A stretch of DNA of 64,000 bases, from the NCBI GenBank assembly GCA_016169945.1, contig JADLSH010000393.1, positions 10,267,501-10,331,500 of the forward strand, given 5' to 3'. Made by a program: the position numbers and the translations under genes. The notes below the pieces were generated by a model. The model was not told the DNA's origin. It saw nothing but the letters and a program-made list of their open reading frames with translations, and did no database searches. This DNA comes from Trachythela sp. YZ-2020. Lineage: Eukaryota; Cnidaria; Anthozoa; Malacalcyonacea; Clavulariidae. Shown piece by piece: positions 31,901 to 43,900 of this stretch. Each line of letters starts with the position of its first letter. Within the stretch, counting starts at the first letter, position 1.

Positions 31901-33197
31901 CATTGATTAATAGTTTTATTGTTTTAATTAAAATTACGTGGGACATTGCATATGCTCACGTATATAACAGGAACACAAACAACTTCACAAACATCTCCGT
32001 TTTATCCGAGCATCCAACACATTTAAATAATGGGAGAGGTTTTACAGAATCAATCTCAGAAACGCCCCATGTCCTTATGGAAGAGAATAGTAAGAGACAG
32101 TGTACGTTTTCGGATTGTCAAGAAAGCATTTACCCCGGAAGCAAAAGGCGAATGCAACACGAATGCAAATGGTACTGAAAATTATGCTGCTAAGCGTAAG
32201 AATGGTCACTTAGATCACCAGAGTTTTGAGGAGCAAGGCTATCTGAAAGTCAGAACTCGAGAAAACCTTAAACCTCCTCAAAAATACGTCACAGTCAAAG
32301 AAATTCGTTGTGCCGAGAACGTTAATTCTAGCGGAGCTAGTCGAAAGACGGTGCACATTAGTTCGCAGTCTCCCGAGAGCAACAGAAGAAACGCGATTTG
32401 CGAAATGATTGAAAAACAGTGTATAGATCATGTATGTAACCAAGAAGTAAATCTTTCCCAGAGGAGAGATTGTTTGAGAGTTGAATACGTTTTACGAGAA
32501 GTTTGTTTACTTTGACTTTGAGAGTCAAACAGCTGCGGCTATTTATGCCAATTACAGATCTCGAGAAAAACTATATCGGTTTAATTAATAATTCATAAAC
32601 GAACGTTATTTACTTGAAATACTGTGATAAATTCATCTGCATGCATGCAAGGACTACTCAAAGACAATAATTTACAGTTTTCATTCCAGTTAATTCATCA
32701 GACGGACAGAAAATGTTTGACCAATATGTTGTCCAATATAATAGGCAATATAGTGACTAGTGTCCAATAAGCCGACAATATCTTGAATACTTGAAAGTAC
32801 TTCTTTTTTATGGCTAAAGCTAAATTAGTTAAATTTGTATGTATTCTTATATTGGATCTATATACAAATTTTGCATGTAACCATTAATTAATCGTGAATA
32901 CAATATCTGATATGGTTTCATAAAGAACTAAAGTTACTTATATATTGTGTAACCTATATATTGTAATGATGTATGTATAATGATGTTGTATAATATATAA
33001 AGATAAGCTTTACCTTGCACGACGTTTCGTAAATTCTCCTCCACGTTCTTTACTTCACTTTCAAGGTTTTGGACTCGATTTTCCTGCGTCAGAAGATTTC
33101 TTTTCAAATCATCAATAACTTTATCCTTCTCAGTAAAGAGATGTTTGCAGGAGTCACATATAGCTTGATCCAGGACACGACTTCCTGAGCCTTCCAT
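10908..33197 (-). CDS. Giant coiled-coil protein (~5,440 codons), four coding exons
   Basis: Coding exons in gene order: 33197-33014, 27991-16325, 15644-11490, 11225-10908. Splice sites are GT-AG and phases agree (1, 0, 0). The translation is almost entirely heptad-type Glu/Lys/Leu/Asn/Gln-rich coiled coil, as in golgins, CENP-E/CENP-F-like, centrosomal or nuclear-envelope tethers. No motor, GRIP, KASH or transmembrane segment is recognised, so the location in the cell is unknown. The N terminus is short and starts MEGSGSRVLD; it has a CxxC pair (CDSC) before the first helix. A 42-residue unit is tandemly repeated early (FEEEVKALEKVIEDLK, then LEEEVKALDQVINDLK). Several short non-heptad islands interrupt the rod, including a Ser/Pro/Asp-rich linker at about 18620-18840. 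The 11.7-kb exon has one apparent single-base frameshift at 16793-16797. The C terminus ends in a short polar tail. Closest orthologue not recognised. Confidence 0.85.
15645..16324 (-). other. Intron of the coiled-coil gene carrying a large palindrome
   Basis: Bounded by donor GTTGGT (at 16324) and acceptor TTTTAG (at 15645), joining in phase 0. Most of it is occupied by the foldback element at 15834-16101. Confidence 0.75.
15834..16101. mobile_element. Foldback element, 268 bp, with ~105-bp arms
   Basis: The left arm starts GTTACAGTCGATTTCAACTC and the right arm ends with its near-exact complement. The arms also contain an internal repeat of the words CCGAACTTCG and GAAGTTC. No ORF. It sits within an intron of the coiled-coil gene, on no strand in particular. 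Confidence 0.8.
16791..16797 (-). other. Apparent +1 frameshift site (TTT-TAA) inside the giant coiled-coil exon
   Basis: Reading on the minus strand, the long frame ends GCT TTT TAA. Skipping one T of the T5 run gives GCT TTT AAA ACA, and coiled coil continues without interruption for another 155 codons to the splice donor at 16325. The two frames overlap only briefly. A homopolymer sequencing error, a true mutation or programmed +1 shifting at a stop codon are all possible. A sequencing error is the simplest explanation. Confidence 0.8.
28044..28625. mobile_element. Probable TIR/foldback element with CGAGTT-rich ends
   Basis: The left end (about 28060-28110) contains GAGTTCGAGTTAAACTTCGA. 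The right end (about 28570-28612) contains its reverse complement, TCGAAGTTTAACTCGAACTC. Outer words GGGAGG and CTCCC also pair. The interior of about 450 bp has no convincing transposase. No clean target-site duplication was seen, so the limits are approximate. It lies in intron 1 of the coiled-coil gene. Confidence 0.6.
28626..29964. other. Intron 1 of coiled-coil gene, no feature recognised
   Basis: AT-rich intronic sequence with short ORFs only; no repeat or exon could be supported. Confidence 0.4.
29965..30221. mobile_element. Tc1/mariner-like MITE, 257 bp including TA ends
   Basis: Ends are TACTGTAATCTCTCTAATAA on the left and its near-complement closing ATTACGGTA on the right, which fits TA target duplication. 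The interior is G-rich, with repeated GGGGCTTATT words on one side. No ORF. CAGTAATCTCTCTAAT-like ends are typical of pogo/Tigger or mariner relatives. It lies in intron 1 of the coiled-coil gene. Confidence 0.7.
30222..31863. other. Intron 1 of coiled-coil gene, no feature recognised
   Basis: AT-rich intronic sequence; the ORFs seen here are short and of biased composition. Nothing is supported. Confidence 0.4.
32030..32515 (+). CDS. Unrecognised 161-codon ORF inside intron 1 of the coiled-coil gene (opposite strand)
   Basis: An open frame beginning MGEVLQNQSQKRP, rich in Lys/Arg/Asn with five Cys and of non-repetitive composition. A 104-codon ORF in another frame (31864-32178) overlaps its start and has one hydrophobic stretch. 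No family is recognised and no splice sites or poly(A) signal were assigned. It could be a small intronless nested gene, an exon of an unseen gene, or chance. Confidence is low. Confidence 0.25.
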   Translation: MGEVLQNQSQKRPMSLWKRIVRDSVRFRIVKKAFTPEAKGECNTNANGTENYAAKRKNGHLDHQSFEEQGYLKVRTRENLKPPQKYVTVKEIRCAENVNSSGASRKTVHISSQSPESNRRNAICEMIEKQCIDHVCNQEVNLSQRRDCLRVEYVLREVCLL

Positions 33198-33299
33198 CGT
33201 AACAATTGATCAACGGCCGCGATGAAGTTTTGCTTCAGCTCATGTCTATTTAGAAACTCAGAACATTTCATTCCATAGTCAAACAGGAACACCCGAGGG

Positions 33300-33312
33300 A
33301 TTTATAAATCCC
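33300..33312 (-). promoter_or_regulatory. Possible TATA box of the coiled-coil gene
   Basis: On the minus strand the palindromic GATTTATAAATC lies about 105 bp upstream of the first coding ATG (33197). This is plausible for a start site near 33270. The position is the only support. Confidence 0.3.
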
Positions 33313-34430
33313 CTGGTAAATAACGATCCTGTGCTACTTTGTTATCTCTAACTCTGAATATATATTTAGTTTCAGCAATTTTTATTTCAAATTTCAGGTC
33401 ACCAACGGCATACAAAACATAGGTCTATGACTATGGTAGTAACAGCGTCTAACTAAAAGCGTTTATTCTGTTGTCATTGGTAACGGTGTTAATGGTTTTC
33501 TCAAATAAAGCCTTTCTAATCCATTTGTTATTAAAATCAATTATATTAGTTGAGAGTACAGCTTGCAAATCCCAGTCATTAATTCCGCTTTGTTCTCTGA
33601 GATTACTGTAAATCAAAAAAGCTTGCCGTACAAACATACATGGCGTTCAATGGATTCTGACTACACTTAAATTGAAATGTTTACAACTACACTTTTTGTT
33701 TGCTTGTTGGTTGATCCTTAAGACTTCATAAAATTCATATAAAATATTGATAATTTTGTTTTTAACACAATAAGACAAAGCACGCGCCAAATTTCTATAA
33801 CTCTTTTCAACTTTAATGTGTTTGACGCATTTATATGGATAGCAACTTTAAAGTACCGACGACCAATAGCGCGTTTAATGACCTTCGAGAAATAGAGAGG
33901 AATCCATGGCATAGGAACGAAGTCAGACATAGCTCAGATCATTTCGTTTGCAAAGCACATTGCTCGAGCATGGTAATTAAATAAGATGCAAAGATGGTAT
34001 ATTTGAATGAGTTCTTAAAAGAAATATAAACCAAGATGGTTCCTAATATTCTAGCGTGACGTCATGTACAAATGACTAAACAAAGACTGGTTTCAATTTG
34101 GTCGCGATTCTGCCAAGGTGTGGTCCATTTCGCACTTTAATCTGAATATTATAAAAAGTGCTATTTATTCTGGTTATCCAGTCAATTCTGAGCGGTTTGA
34201 GAGTTATTATATAGTGCAACTGATGTTTGTTCCAAAAACATATATGTGAAAAAATATTGTTTCCATACTCAGTCGTATACAGTTCACATGAGATATCATC
34301 AAACGTATACGAAATTAATTAACAGTCAAAATTCAATAAAGGTCGTTCTTCTATGTATAACTTACTGTAGCTTGATAAACATCAACATAGTTCTTCAGTA
34401 AATCACGTATACATCAACTCAGCATGTACA
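33313..34430. other. Intergenic region between coiled-coil gene and POLR1E
   Basis: Short minus-strand ORFs (33449-33637, 33718-33930) have no recognised family and no clear splice structure. Otherwise nothing is supported. Confidence 0.4.
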
Positions 34431-34485
34431 GTTTCGGCTTTCACAAGCAATTCACACAACCTGATAACTATATATACATACTTTC

Positions 34486-34942
34486 TTCTTGGTCCCAAAT
34501 GCAATATGATTAAGAAAGTCTTTTAATTAGGTATAATGGTACTTGTACAGTACTGCACTATGTATCTCTTGTTTCACATAACAGCTGACAACTATTTATC
34601 ATTTCGTTTTTGCCACTCCAAGTGCAATATGATTCACGGGGAGGTCCTGAGGTATATTGGTACTTGTTGTACAGCACCTATGTACCTTTGGTTTCACACA
34701 ACAAATTATAACTTTACACCATTTCTTTTTCGCCACTGCAAGTATACATTATGTTTATAGAAAGTCTTTAGGCAATGGTAGCATCTATGTATCCCTTGTT
34801 TCACACAACACTGTTGATAAGTCTAAATCATTTCTACTTCGCGACTGGAAGTGCAACATGACTGGGGAAGTCATCAGGTCATTGTTCATGAAGTGTAGCA
34901 CACATCTCTCTCTTCTATCACACGACAGCTAAAAATTATCCA
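34486..34942 (-). repeat. Degenerate tandem copies of the POLR1E terminal coding segment
   Basis: The coding segment at about 34952-35010, which encodes the last ~20 residues of POLR1E, recurs with decay near 34490-34548, 34608-34670, 34730-34778 and 34839-34883, a spacing of about 110-125 bp. Shared plus-strand words are GCCACTGCAAGT, CAATATGATT, GAAAGTCTTTAGG and AATGGTACTTG. A second shared word, TTTCACACAACA, falls between copies. The copies lie downstream of the stop, in the presumed 3' UTR or flank. Confidence 0.75.
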
Positions 34943-37900
34943 TTATTTCTTTCTCGCCACTGCAAGTACAATATGATTAGGAAAGTCTTTAGGTAATGGT
35001 ACTTGAAGTGTGGCACGTTTAAATCCTGTTGGACTATCTTCTTCCAATTTACGTTTTCTTCTTATTCCTTGATTTGATTCAATAGTACATCCCACTGACT
35101 TCGCAAAATTAAAAAATCTATACAAAAACAGTTAATATCATTATTTATAGCAGTATGTATATACATGCCATTCAATTTCACCATGCATGCATTAAACTAA
35201 ACTGATTTCATACTGTTATAGTGGTAAGTAGTAATTAGTGTCAAAGTAATTAGTATGTTTAACAGTCAAATTGTTGCTGGAAACGCCGCTAAAGTACGAG
35301 TTGAAAGTAACACCACTTACCGTTGTAGCGCCATTTTTAAATCTTTACACAGTGCCATACAGTCTATTGTATAACCATCAATAATTAACACAAGAACAAT
35401 CATATAACACACAAGTTTATCTTTTAGTCGTTTTGGAATACATCTAGTAAATATAAACAACAAAATCAAATATAGCTGAAATCTTTCGCGAAATGCTAAA
35501 GTATATTAATTTTAGTAAATGCAAACCTGGTGTTCTTTTGTTGTAAGGAAAAATTCGAAAAGATCTTATCTTTAATCCTGGTAGGTAAATCTGGTAACGG
35601 ATCTGAAAGCAGAAATGATAAACTAAATCTTAATAACTACAGGTACTCCATATCTCGTATTTCCATAGGTACCACGACTCAACACTCTATAATTATTATT
35701 AACAATTTATTTTATATCCACCATCTCTTTCTGAATTAGGTTCCATGTGGGTATAACGAATTTGTTCTCAAGTTTTTTTACTGTGTGTTCATGCAAATAT
35801 AACATCACAAGGTTGAAATGATCGTGCAAAAGAAAAAAAAAATTCATATTGGTATATTACAGTTTATGAAACAAGCGTGCGCCAACATGTTGCACTCGAC
35901 TGCGATCAACTAGGTAATAATTTCATGTCCAGTAATCACGAATTCGGATTATGGTTAGGATCAAGTAAATGCTGGGGGAGTTGGGAAAATTTTAGGGGAG
36001 GACGGGAGGTGTAACGGTCCGGGCCCAATTGTGTTTGATCGAACTTCGCAAGTTGGTTGTAATGATTTCTTTATTTAATTTTAAGTTTTTAAGTTTTTAG
36101 TTTTTAAGTTTTTATGTACAGTAGTATTATTTTAGCCTCACATGAGCTTCTATATAACTAGCACTTGGCCATAGGTCAATTTTGCAAACTATGCAGCTTA
36201 GGAATGTTATCCAACCCTTAAAAATTCTAGACACTGTCTGTCCCGATAACCCTAATATGTACATATTTTTTTAATTTTTCATTCATGTCTTTTTCTTCTT
36301 TGACTTTTCCACTGGCTAATTTTTCTTCCAGGACATGTAATTGCTCTTTCAAATTATCAAATTCAGCTTGCTTTTTTTCCAACCTCTTTTTCAATAATTT
36401 TTCTTTATATGTTTTAAAATATTCTGTTCTTGGCTTAGGCTTTGGAACAGGCCCTCGAACTGTAGGAGCTTTCCTCTTTTTACAGTGTTTTGCTGGCGGG
36501 AACTGCCATAGAGGCAATTCACTTGGAAACTCACGTCAACCATTCTTAAAATGCTCTCCGCAAATTCTCGCATTTTGTGCCTTCGGAAGCTTAGTTTTTA
36601 AAGATATTTCGTACTGTTCGATTAGACTTAGATTCTAAAAAAACACAATAAAGTAACCTTTTAACTGTAATTTTAGTTTAAGTAATAGCTTATGATTACA
36701 TTTTTATAATGTAAAGTTTTTCAATTTAAAAAGAACAAGTTTATTTCGAGGTGAAACTTTATAGTGTGCTAAGTATTTATACTCAAGAACAAAAACACTG
36801 TAATTTTATTTGCCATACCTTTTACTTTGAGTGATTTGTAATTAAGTCGATAACATTTTAGAAGATATGAAAAGTAGAGTAAACATGACGCTTTGCGAAT
36901 TTTGTCATTTTCATTTACAGGTAGGACGTCTAGATGTTCCAGGACATATTGAGAATATCTACAAGATTAAAACAATATTATACAGTGATATGACGCATAG
37001 GTTAATTGCAGATTGATTAATAGATATACTAGCAGAGGAGAATGCTAGCAAAAAATGTTTCACAATTGAAAATCGCGGTGTCGGGGTAGTGCTAATTTGG
37101 GCTAATATACTTATTGAACCCGGGAGTCCAGTGCAGGTTATTCAATAATAAACTGTTTAGGATTGCCTATAGGTGGTCAAAGAGCCCCCAATGGCCCGAT
37201 GTTTGATAATTGCCCTGCTAAATACGAAATTTGGATTTGATAGAGAAATTAACACCCCTCCTGCACCCCCGTGGCCAAGCTAGGGGTTGCAAACCCCCTG
37301 TACCCCAGTAAATCCATCCTGAGAACTGAAAATTACAACACATGCTGTGCATGCCTTTTCTTACATTCATGGCTTCAAATTCACGGTGAATTTCTTAAGC
37401 CAGCTGCAGAAATTTTTGGGACAAATGTGGTGTACAACGATATCGTTCCTCCCCCCCCCCTTGTAATGCTGGTTTTACCACAAATAAATTTTGTCGCATG
37501 ACCGCAGCAAGGCCCACTCTTAAGAATAGGATAACACTAAAGTGGGAAAGGTGGGGCCGTAAAGTATTTCATCAGATTTAGTAAGCAATTGAGATTATAT
37601 GAAACCCAACTAATTTCTCCAGCAATCGCAGCGTCGACTCGTAAGAAGATTATTTTGCAGTAAAACGGTGTCGAACTGGTATAGGTTGTGTGAAACCAAT
37701 CCCCAGAGATTCGAAGGACAAACAGATTTTCCAAGGTAGATTAAATTAGAATAGATTGTAAACAAGGAAATTTCTTTGTTAAATTCATCCAAAATGGCGA
37801 CAATCACGTAGAACCACCTACACGCGCAAGCAGACTTGTTCCACCATTACTCATTAGAATGTTCTTTACTTTAAAAAAATTATTTTTCCAGTACAGTTGT

Positions 37901-40900
37901 AAAATTTAAATGAATATTAAATGTTTAACACATATACAACATACTTGTTTTCTCGTCGCCACGTTTCCTTGTTAGTCTTCAGTTGAGAAATCATCTCTAT
38001 GGCCGGTGTCTTTAAAGCATCGAAATCGTCTTTACTTAATACTGAGATGGGGTTAAGGTCTCCATAATTTAATTAATTATATTTCGTTTTATCTACCCCT
38101 TGAGCGAAACCTTTTTAACTAAAGTAAATACTTTAATATTTAATTTGATGAGCATTTATTTTAGTACATTAAAGTTGTACACCAACATAGCCGCGTTGAG
38201 GCGTGATACAAAAACTACTAATGTAGTTAGAGCAGCGAATCAGAATCCTCGAATACCACGATGTTATGTTCCGGAGGACAATTCTCAAAAATGGAAGAAT
38301 TATGACATACATTATAACCTCATAATTGTCATTACAAAGGATACGACTAGATAATGGGTAGATTTCTACTGCAGTCTGACCATCCTTGTTATATCTTGGG
38401 AGCATATCGGATTCCACGGCGTTTGAAGAAGCTAGAAAAAATTGAATCATTCGGTAAAATAAGTATGACAATATTTGAAAATCCTACATAAACAATGCTA
38501 ATAACAGATCACGCATACAATCTTAAAGTTATAACATAAACGGATTTAGGATTGCAAATTCGTTATGAAATACGTCCGAGGTAAGCGATTTTTTTAAACA
38601 ACGCCTCCGATTGGTCAATTCCTTGAAACTTCGAAACTTGTTATAAAAACAAACTTCATTGGGAAAAAGCAAACTTTGGATCAAATATTTTAAAGCAGGT
38701 TAAAACTGTACCAAAGGAAACTGCCTAACCATAAAACTACCGCTATTTCAAAAACACGAAATCCTCAGGACTATGACGTCATTACCTTCTTCCCCATTCC
38801 GTTCAGGTTGACTCATCATGTGACTAACAGCCCCAGACACAGACTGCCCAAGTTCTTCAGAATCAATCACATTTTGTAATCTTGATTTCATTGCTTTCTT
38901 TCTTTTTGTACTACCAAATGCTTCCACCAATCGATCATTCTGAGAAATCATTGAAATTAAATAAAATTAAAATTGAACACTTCGCAAATTGCTATACCTA
39001 CTACGTATAAACTAATAAACTCTACTATTATGGTGTATTAGATCTTCATCGGAAATTTAATATCATTTCTCATAATCCGTAACTATAACTCTCTGAGGCA
39101 TAAATTGGTTCCATTTTAGGGACTAAAGATCTGTGAAAATAAACCATGGACTGTGTATGTTTTGCTTGTCGAAATGTATTTTTTTCTAACTCAAGGGCTT
39201 GGCCAACCAGCAGCAGTTATGTGCTGTAATATAGGCAAAGCATTGCTTGATAACTGAATCCTCATGTGTGCGGCCCTGGTGCAGCTAAATCCAACTAAAA
39301 CAAATATTAACTATGATATGCATATTATACCTTTTCCATAAAAGAGAGATCAGAAGGAGTTTCTTGCGCGTCTGTTTCATCACCTTAAAAATGAACAGAT
39401 GCAAATTTCAGGTACTTGAGTACCAAGAGTATACTCGCATATAAACTAAAACATAGAAATATGTATAGAAATATATTGAATAGACATTATACACACTTGA
39501 GATTTTTGGTTGCAGTTTAAATGTTGTTGTATCATAAACATCCATCGTACCAGTTTTCTTATTGTAAACACCAACAAGATATCTAAAATTTAATAACGAA
39601 TAAAAACATAGTGCATGTATACTGAACATGAAGAGTGTGCTGTGGTCAAAACCATGTACACTTATTAACATAATGTGAGTACTTTGAATTATATATAGCA
39701 ATGATTTAGAAACTAATAGTAACTGAAAGATACTATAATAATGGGGCAAACTTACTTGCACAATGAGCTTGATCGTGCTGCCATTCCAAAATTGTTGCCA
39801 GAATATTTCATTTTGTCTGTCTCAGCAACCTAAAAGATTAAATATTTTCACTAATTTCACAAGAATCCTTATATGTAACTTGAATGGTTACTTTAATATT
39901 CTAAATCTTTTTCATAATAATTTTTACGCATGTTGCGCGCAAGTTGCAGCAATACCTCACAAACCTTTAATGTTTATTGTAAAATATTTCCTAATGAAAC
40001 TGTTGAAAGCTCTTTGAGGTTTCTTATCAACAACCTAATAATAACATGTGATACCTACCAACGTCCTTCTAAATTTCTTTCTTACATCTTCAGTGTTTGA
40101 ACTTTTATAAAGTGTAAACTTGAGACGATCATTGCTGTCCGTATTTACATCACCATTGGTAAACTGAACTAGAATTAAAACATTTCAAATGTGTTAAAAA
40201 AGGTTTCTAGTCAGCTCTCTGCAGTCAGCTCTCTGCAGTCAGCTCTCTGCAGTCAGCTCTCTGCAGTCAGCTCTCTGCAGTCAGCTCTCTGCCGTCAGCT
40301 CTCTGCAGTCAGCTCTCTGCAGTCAGCTCTCTGCAGTCAGCTCTCTGCAGTCAGCTCTCTGCAGTCAGCTCTCTGCAGTCAGCTCTCTGCAGTCAGCTCT
40401 CTGCAGTCAGCTCTCTGCAGTCAGCTCTCTGCAGTCAGCTCTCTACAGTCAGCTCTCTGCAGTCAGCTTTCTGCAGTCAGCTATCTACAGTCAGCTCTCT
40501 GCAGTCAGCTCTCTGCAGTCAGCTCTCTGCAGTCAGCTCTCTGCAGTCAGCTCTCTGCAGTCAGCTCTCTGCAGTCAGCTCTCTGCAGTCAGCTCTCTGC
40601 AGTCAGCTCTCTGCAGTCAGCTCTCTGCAGTCAGCTGGCTGCAGTCAGCTCTCTGCAGTCAGCTCTCTGCAGTCAGCTGTCTGCAGTCAGCTCTCTGCAG
40701 TCAGCTCCTGCAGTCAGCTCCTGCAGTCAGCTCTCTGCAGTCAGCTCCCTGCAGTCAGCTCCCTGCAGTCAGCTCTCTGCAGTCAGCTCTCTGCAGTCAG
40801 CTCTCTGCAGTCAGCTCTCTGCAGTCAGCTCTCTGCAGTCAGCTCTCTGCAGTCAGCTCTCTGCAGTCAGCTCTCTGCAGTCAGCTCTCTGCAGTCAGCT

Positions 40901-43900
40901 CTCTGCAGTCAGCTCTCTACAGTCAGCTCTCTGCAGTCAGCTGTCTACAGTCAGCTGTCTACAGTCAGCTGTCTACAGTCAGCTCTCTGCAGTCAGCTCT
41001 CTGCAGTCAGCTCTCTGCAGTCAGCTCTCTGCAGTCAGCTCTCTGCAGTCAGCTCTCTGCAGTCAGCTCTCTGCAGTCAGCTCTCTGCAGTCAGCTCTCT
41101 GCAGTCAGCTCTCTGCAGTCAGCTCTCCGCAGTCAGCTCTCCGCAGTCAGCTCTCTGCAGTCAGCTCTCTGCAGTCAGCTCTCTGCAGTCAGCTCCCTGC
41201 AGTCAGCTCCCTGCAGTCAGCTCTCTGCAGTCAGCTCTCTGCAGTCAGCTCTCTGCAGTCAGCTCTCTGCAGTCAGCTCTCTGCAGTCAGCTCTCTGCAG
41301 TCAGCTCTCTGCAGTCAGCTCTCTGCAGTCAGCTCTCTGCAGTCAGCTCTCTGCAGTCAGCTCTCTGCAGTCAGCTCTCTGCAGTCAGCTCTCTGCAGTC
41401 AGCTCTCTGCAGTCAGCTCTCTGCAGTCAGCTCCCTGCAGTCAGCTCTCTGCAGTCAGCTCTCTGCAGTCAGCTCTCTGCAGTCAGCTCTCTGCAGTCAG
41501 CTCTCTGCAGTCAGCTCTCTGCAGTCAGCTCTCTGAAGTCAGCTCTCTGCAGTCAGCTCTCTGCAGTCAGCTCCCTGCAGTCAGCTCTCTGCAGTCAGCT
41601 CTCTGCAGTCAGCTCTCTGCAATCAGCTCTCTGCAGTCAGCTCTCTGCATGCATGATATATATAGGACAGGAGATACACTGGAAATCGAGCATAAAATAT
41701 CTAAACTTTATCTATTACCCAACTTTAGTATGAATAAAAATATACATCTATTTAATTCACTGTAAAATTTAGCAGACTTGAACTGAACTGTTCATTAAAT
41801 GAATCTAAAGCCTATAAGTGATAATCAAAGTAATTCTTTTTGAGGATGGTCAGAAGTATTACCTAATGCTGTGTTCGCGTTCTGGACGCATCTGATTGTG
41901 CGTTCTGAAGGCGTTCTGGAACATGTTCGAGGTGGAGCGTTCTATTTGTGCCGGAAGCCTGGTTAGCATCCGTAACGCAAATTTCAACAATAGTATAATG
42001 TTAACAATAGCTGTCACATGCAGTGATCATTTGCATTTGAATTTGCATCATTCATAATTGATAATGGGGTCATTACCGATGTAATTATGATTCTTTGATA
42101 TACCTTACTTGTATTTAAATTCGTGCAGAAAAAGTTTGCTGTTGTAAACGTTTGCCACCGTCACACAAATACTAAGAGTTAGACAAGCAAATTAGAATTA
42201 TTCTATATGGCATTATGTATAATATGTATTAGGCATTAGTAGAATCATACTAGTATACTATTGCAAATGCTGTAAGCCATCTCCTCGGCGCGATTTTTAA
42301 CGAATTTATTTCAATAAATTATGAAAAACGTTTGGAAATACTGTTTTTCTTGCTGGTTTCTACTAAAACAATTAGATTATTCGCTCTCGATTTCTATGAG
42401 ATGATAGTTCATTCGGGCTTCGCCCTCATCAACTATCACCTCATAGAAATCTTGAGCTCATAATCTAATTGTTAATTAGATTCGTTGTTACAGCTATATA
42501 AAGAAACTGTCCTGCTGATCTTTAAGAATCCAAATGTCATTTTAACACGGAGGGTTTTTTCTAGTTTTGTACCCTTTCAAGGTGAGCGAAATTAAAACTG
42601 TGCGTAAGACTGAGCGAAAATTAGTACCACACGAATTTAAATACAAGTAAGGTATATATTTTTAAAAATATTTCTGAATAATTATTATAGTTATTGCTAT
42701 ATGTTAATGCTCTATTAATTATTCAGGATAGCTGTGTTTTTTATTCATGGCATTCGGTGTGAAAATGCAAAGTGACTAAAGTTAAGTTCAAGGGGGGGCA
42801 AAATTCGTAAAGGGGGCGATATTCATAGGAAATTTGCCCCTCCTCCCCCGGGGACAATATTATGGCTGATTACCTTGGACACGGGATAGAACTCATTACA
42901 GAATGCAAAAATACAGTATCACATTCTAAAATGCATTAGAAACACAAACTCAAATTTGTTCAGAATGCCAAATGAATACGTTCATGCAGAAAATATTTTT
43001 TCATTACAGACACTTTACCGTAGGTTACTGGTATTTCTTACAGTACATTAAATTGCTATTGAATAATTCATGTTTGCATGAGAAGGATTGAAAACTTCGC
43101 AGTGGCTCGATGTATTTACCTGAGCCACCATAAACAGAGCAGCGTAGAAAGAGAGAAGGTCCGTAAGACTACATCGAAAGACCACAAATTTGTGGATGGA
43201 TAAACATTCGGACAACTTTTACATTATAGTATGTCACAGTATTTGGGTACACTCGACCTGTAAATACAATATTTTGCTATAATTGAACAGTATATAAGCA
43301 TCTTTCAACTTGTATGACCTGCATATATGTACTCATGTATTTCACAACAGTTTTGCTTATACCATGCATATGTAGGTATACTTGATATGTATATATACCA
43401 TATACCATGCATATTTTGGTTTCTTGAACCCCTCAGAATATTGGCTAGAGAGAGGAATCCAGATTACACTATGGTTAAGCTGATTTTTGACCAGGTGTAT
43501 TTGTTGGATCAATTGAAGTTAACGACCCCCCTGCCCCAAGGGAGTCGTATACTTCAATGGCCATTGAAGTATACGACCCACCAAAAAATAAGTTTTTGTC
43601 ATGATTCATGATTTTTATTCATGCTTTTTATATCGAGAATTTCGTTTAGCTTCTTTTTATGTATTTGGTGGTTCCTAAAGGAACCGTTTATCTTTGTCTT
43701 CTCACATTGGGTACTTCAGAGCGATTGCCAAAGATTACTTCTCGCAGTTCGTCGTGGAGAGACATTTCGTCGGTGGAATACTGTTGCAGTATGCTCGCCA
43801 AACATTTTAAGGCCTTTTATAATGCCTTTCCAGCAATGAGTCATCGAACAGATATTTACAAGATGCAGTTTGCGATCAAAACACGGAGACAAAATTGCAA

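Noticed and set aside
33104..33292. 62-codon minus-strand ORF overlapping the coiled-coil start as a regulatory uORF
   Set aside because: Its first ATG may lie upstream of the likely transcription start, and no conservation can be seen; kept only as a possibility.
37240..37320. hAT element end (C-rich words with TAAATCCATCC)
   Set aside because: Resembles the right end of the 8881-9317 element, but no matching left end or target duplication was found.
40201..41648. CRISPR-like array
   Set aside because: Units are directly adjoining 14-mers with no unique spacers, in a eukaryotic genome.
40191..41765. 524-codon ORF with a 14-residue repeat (QLSAVSSLQSALCS) as a repetitive protein
   Set aside because: It is a by-product of a 14-bp minisatellite lacking stops; it lies antisense in a POLR1E intron and has no independent start or splice context.
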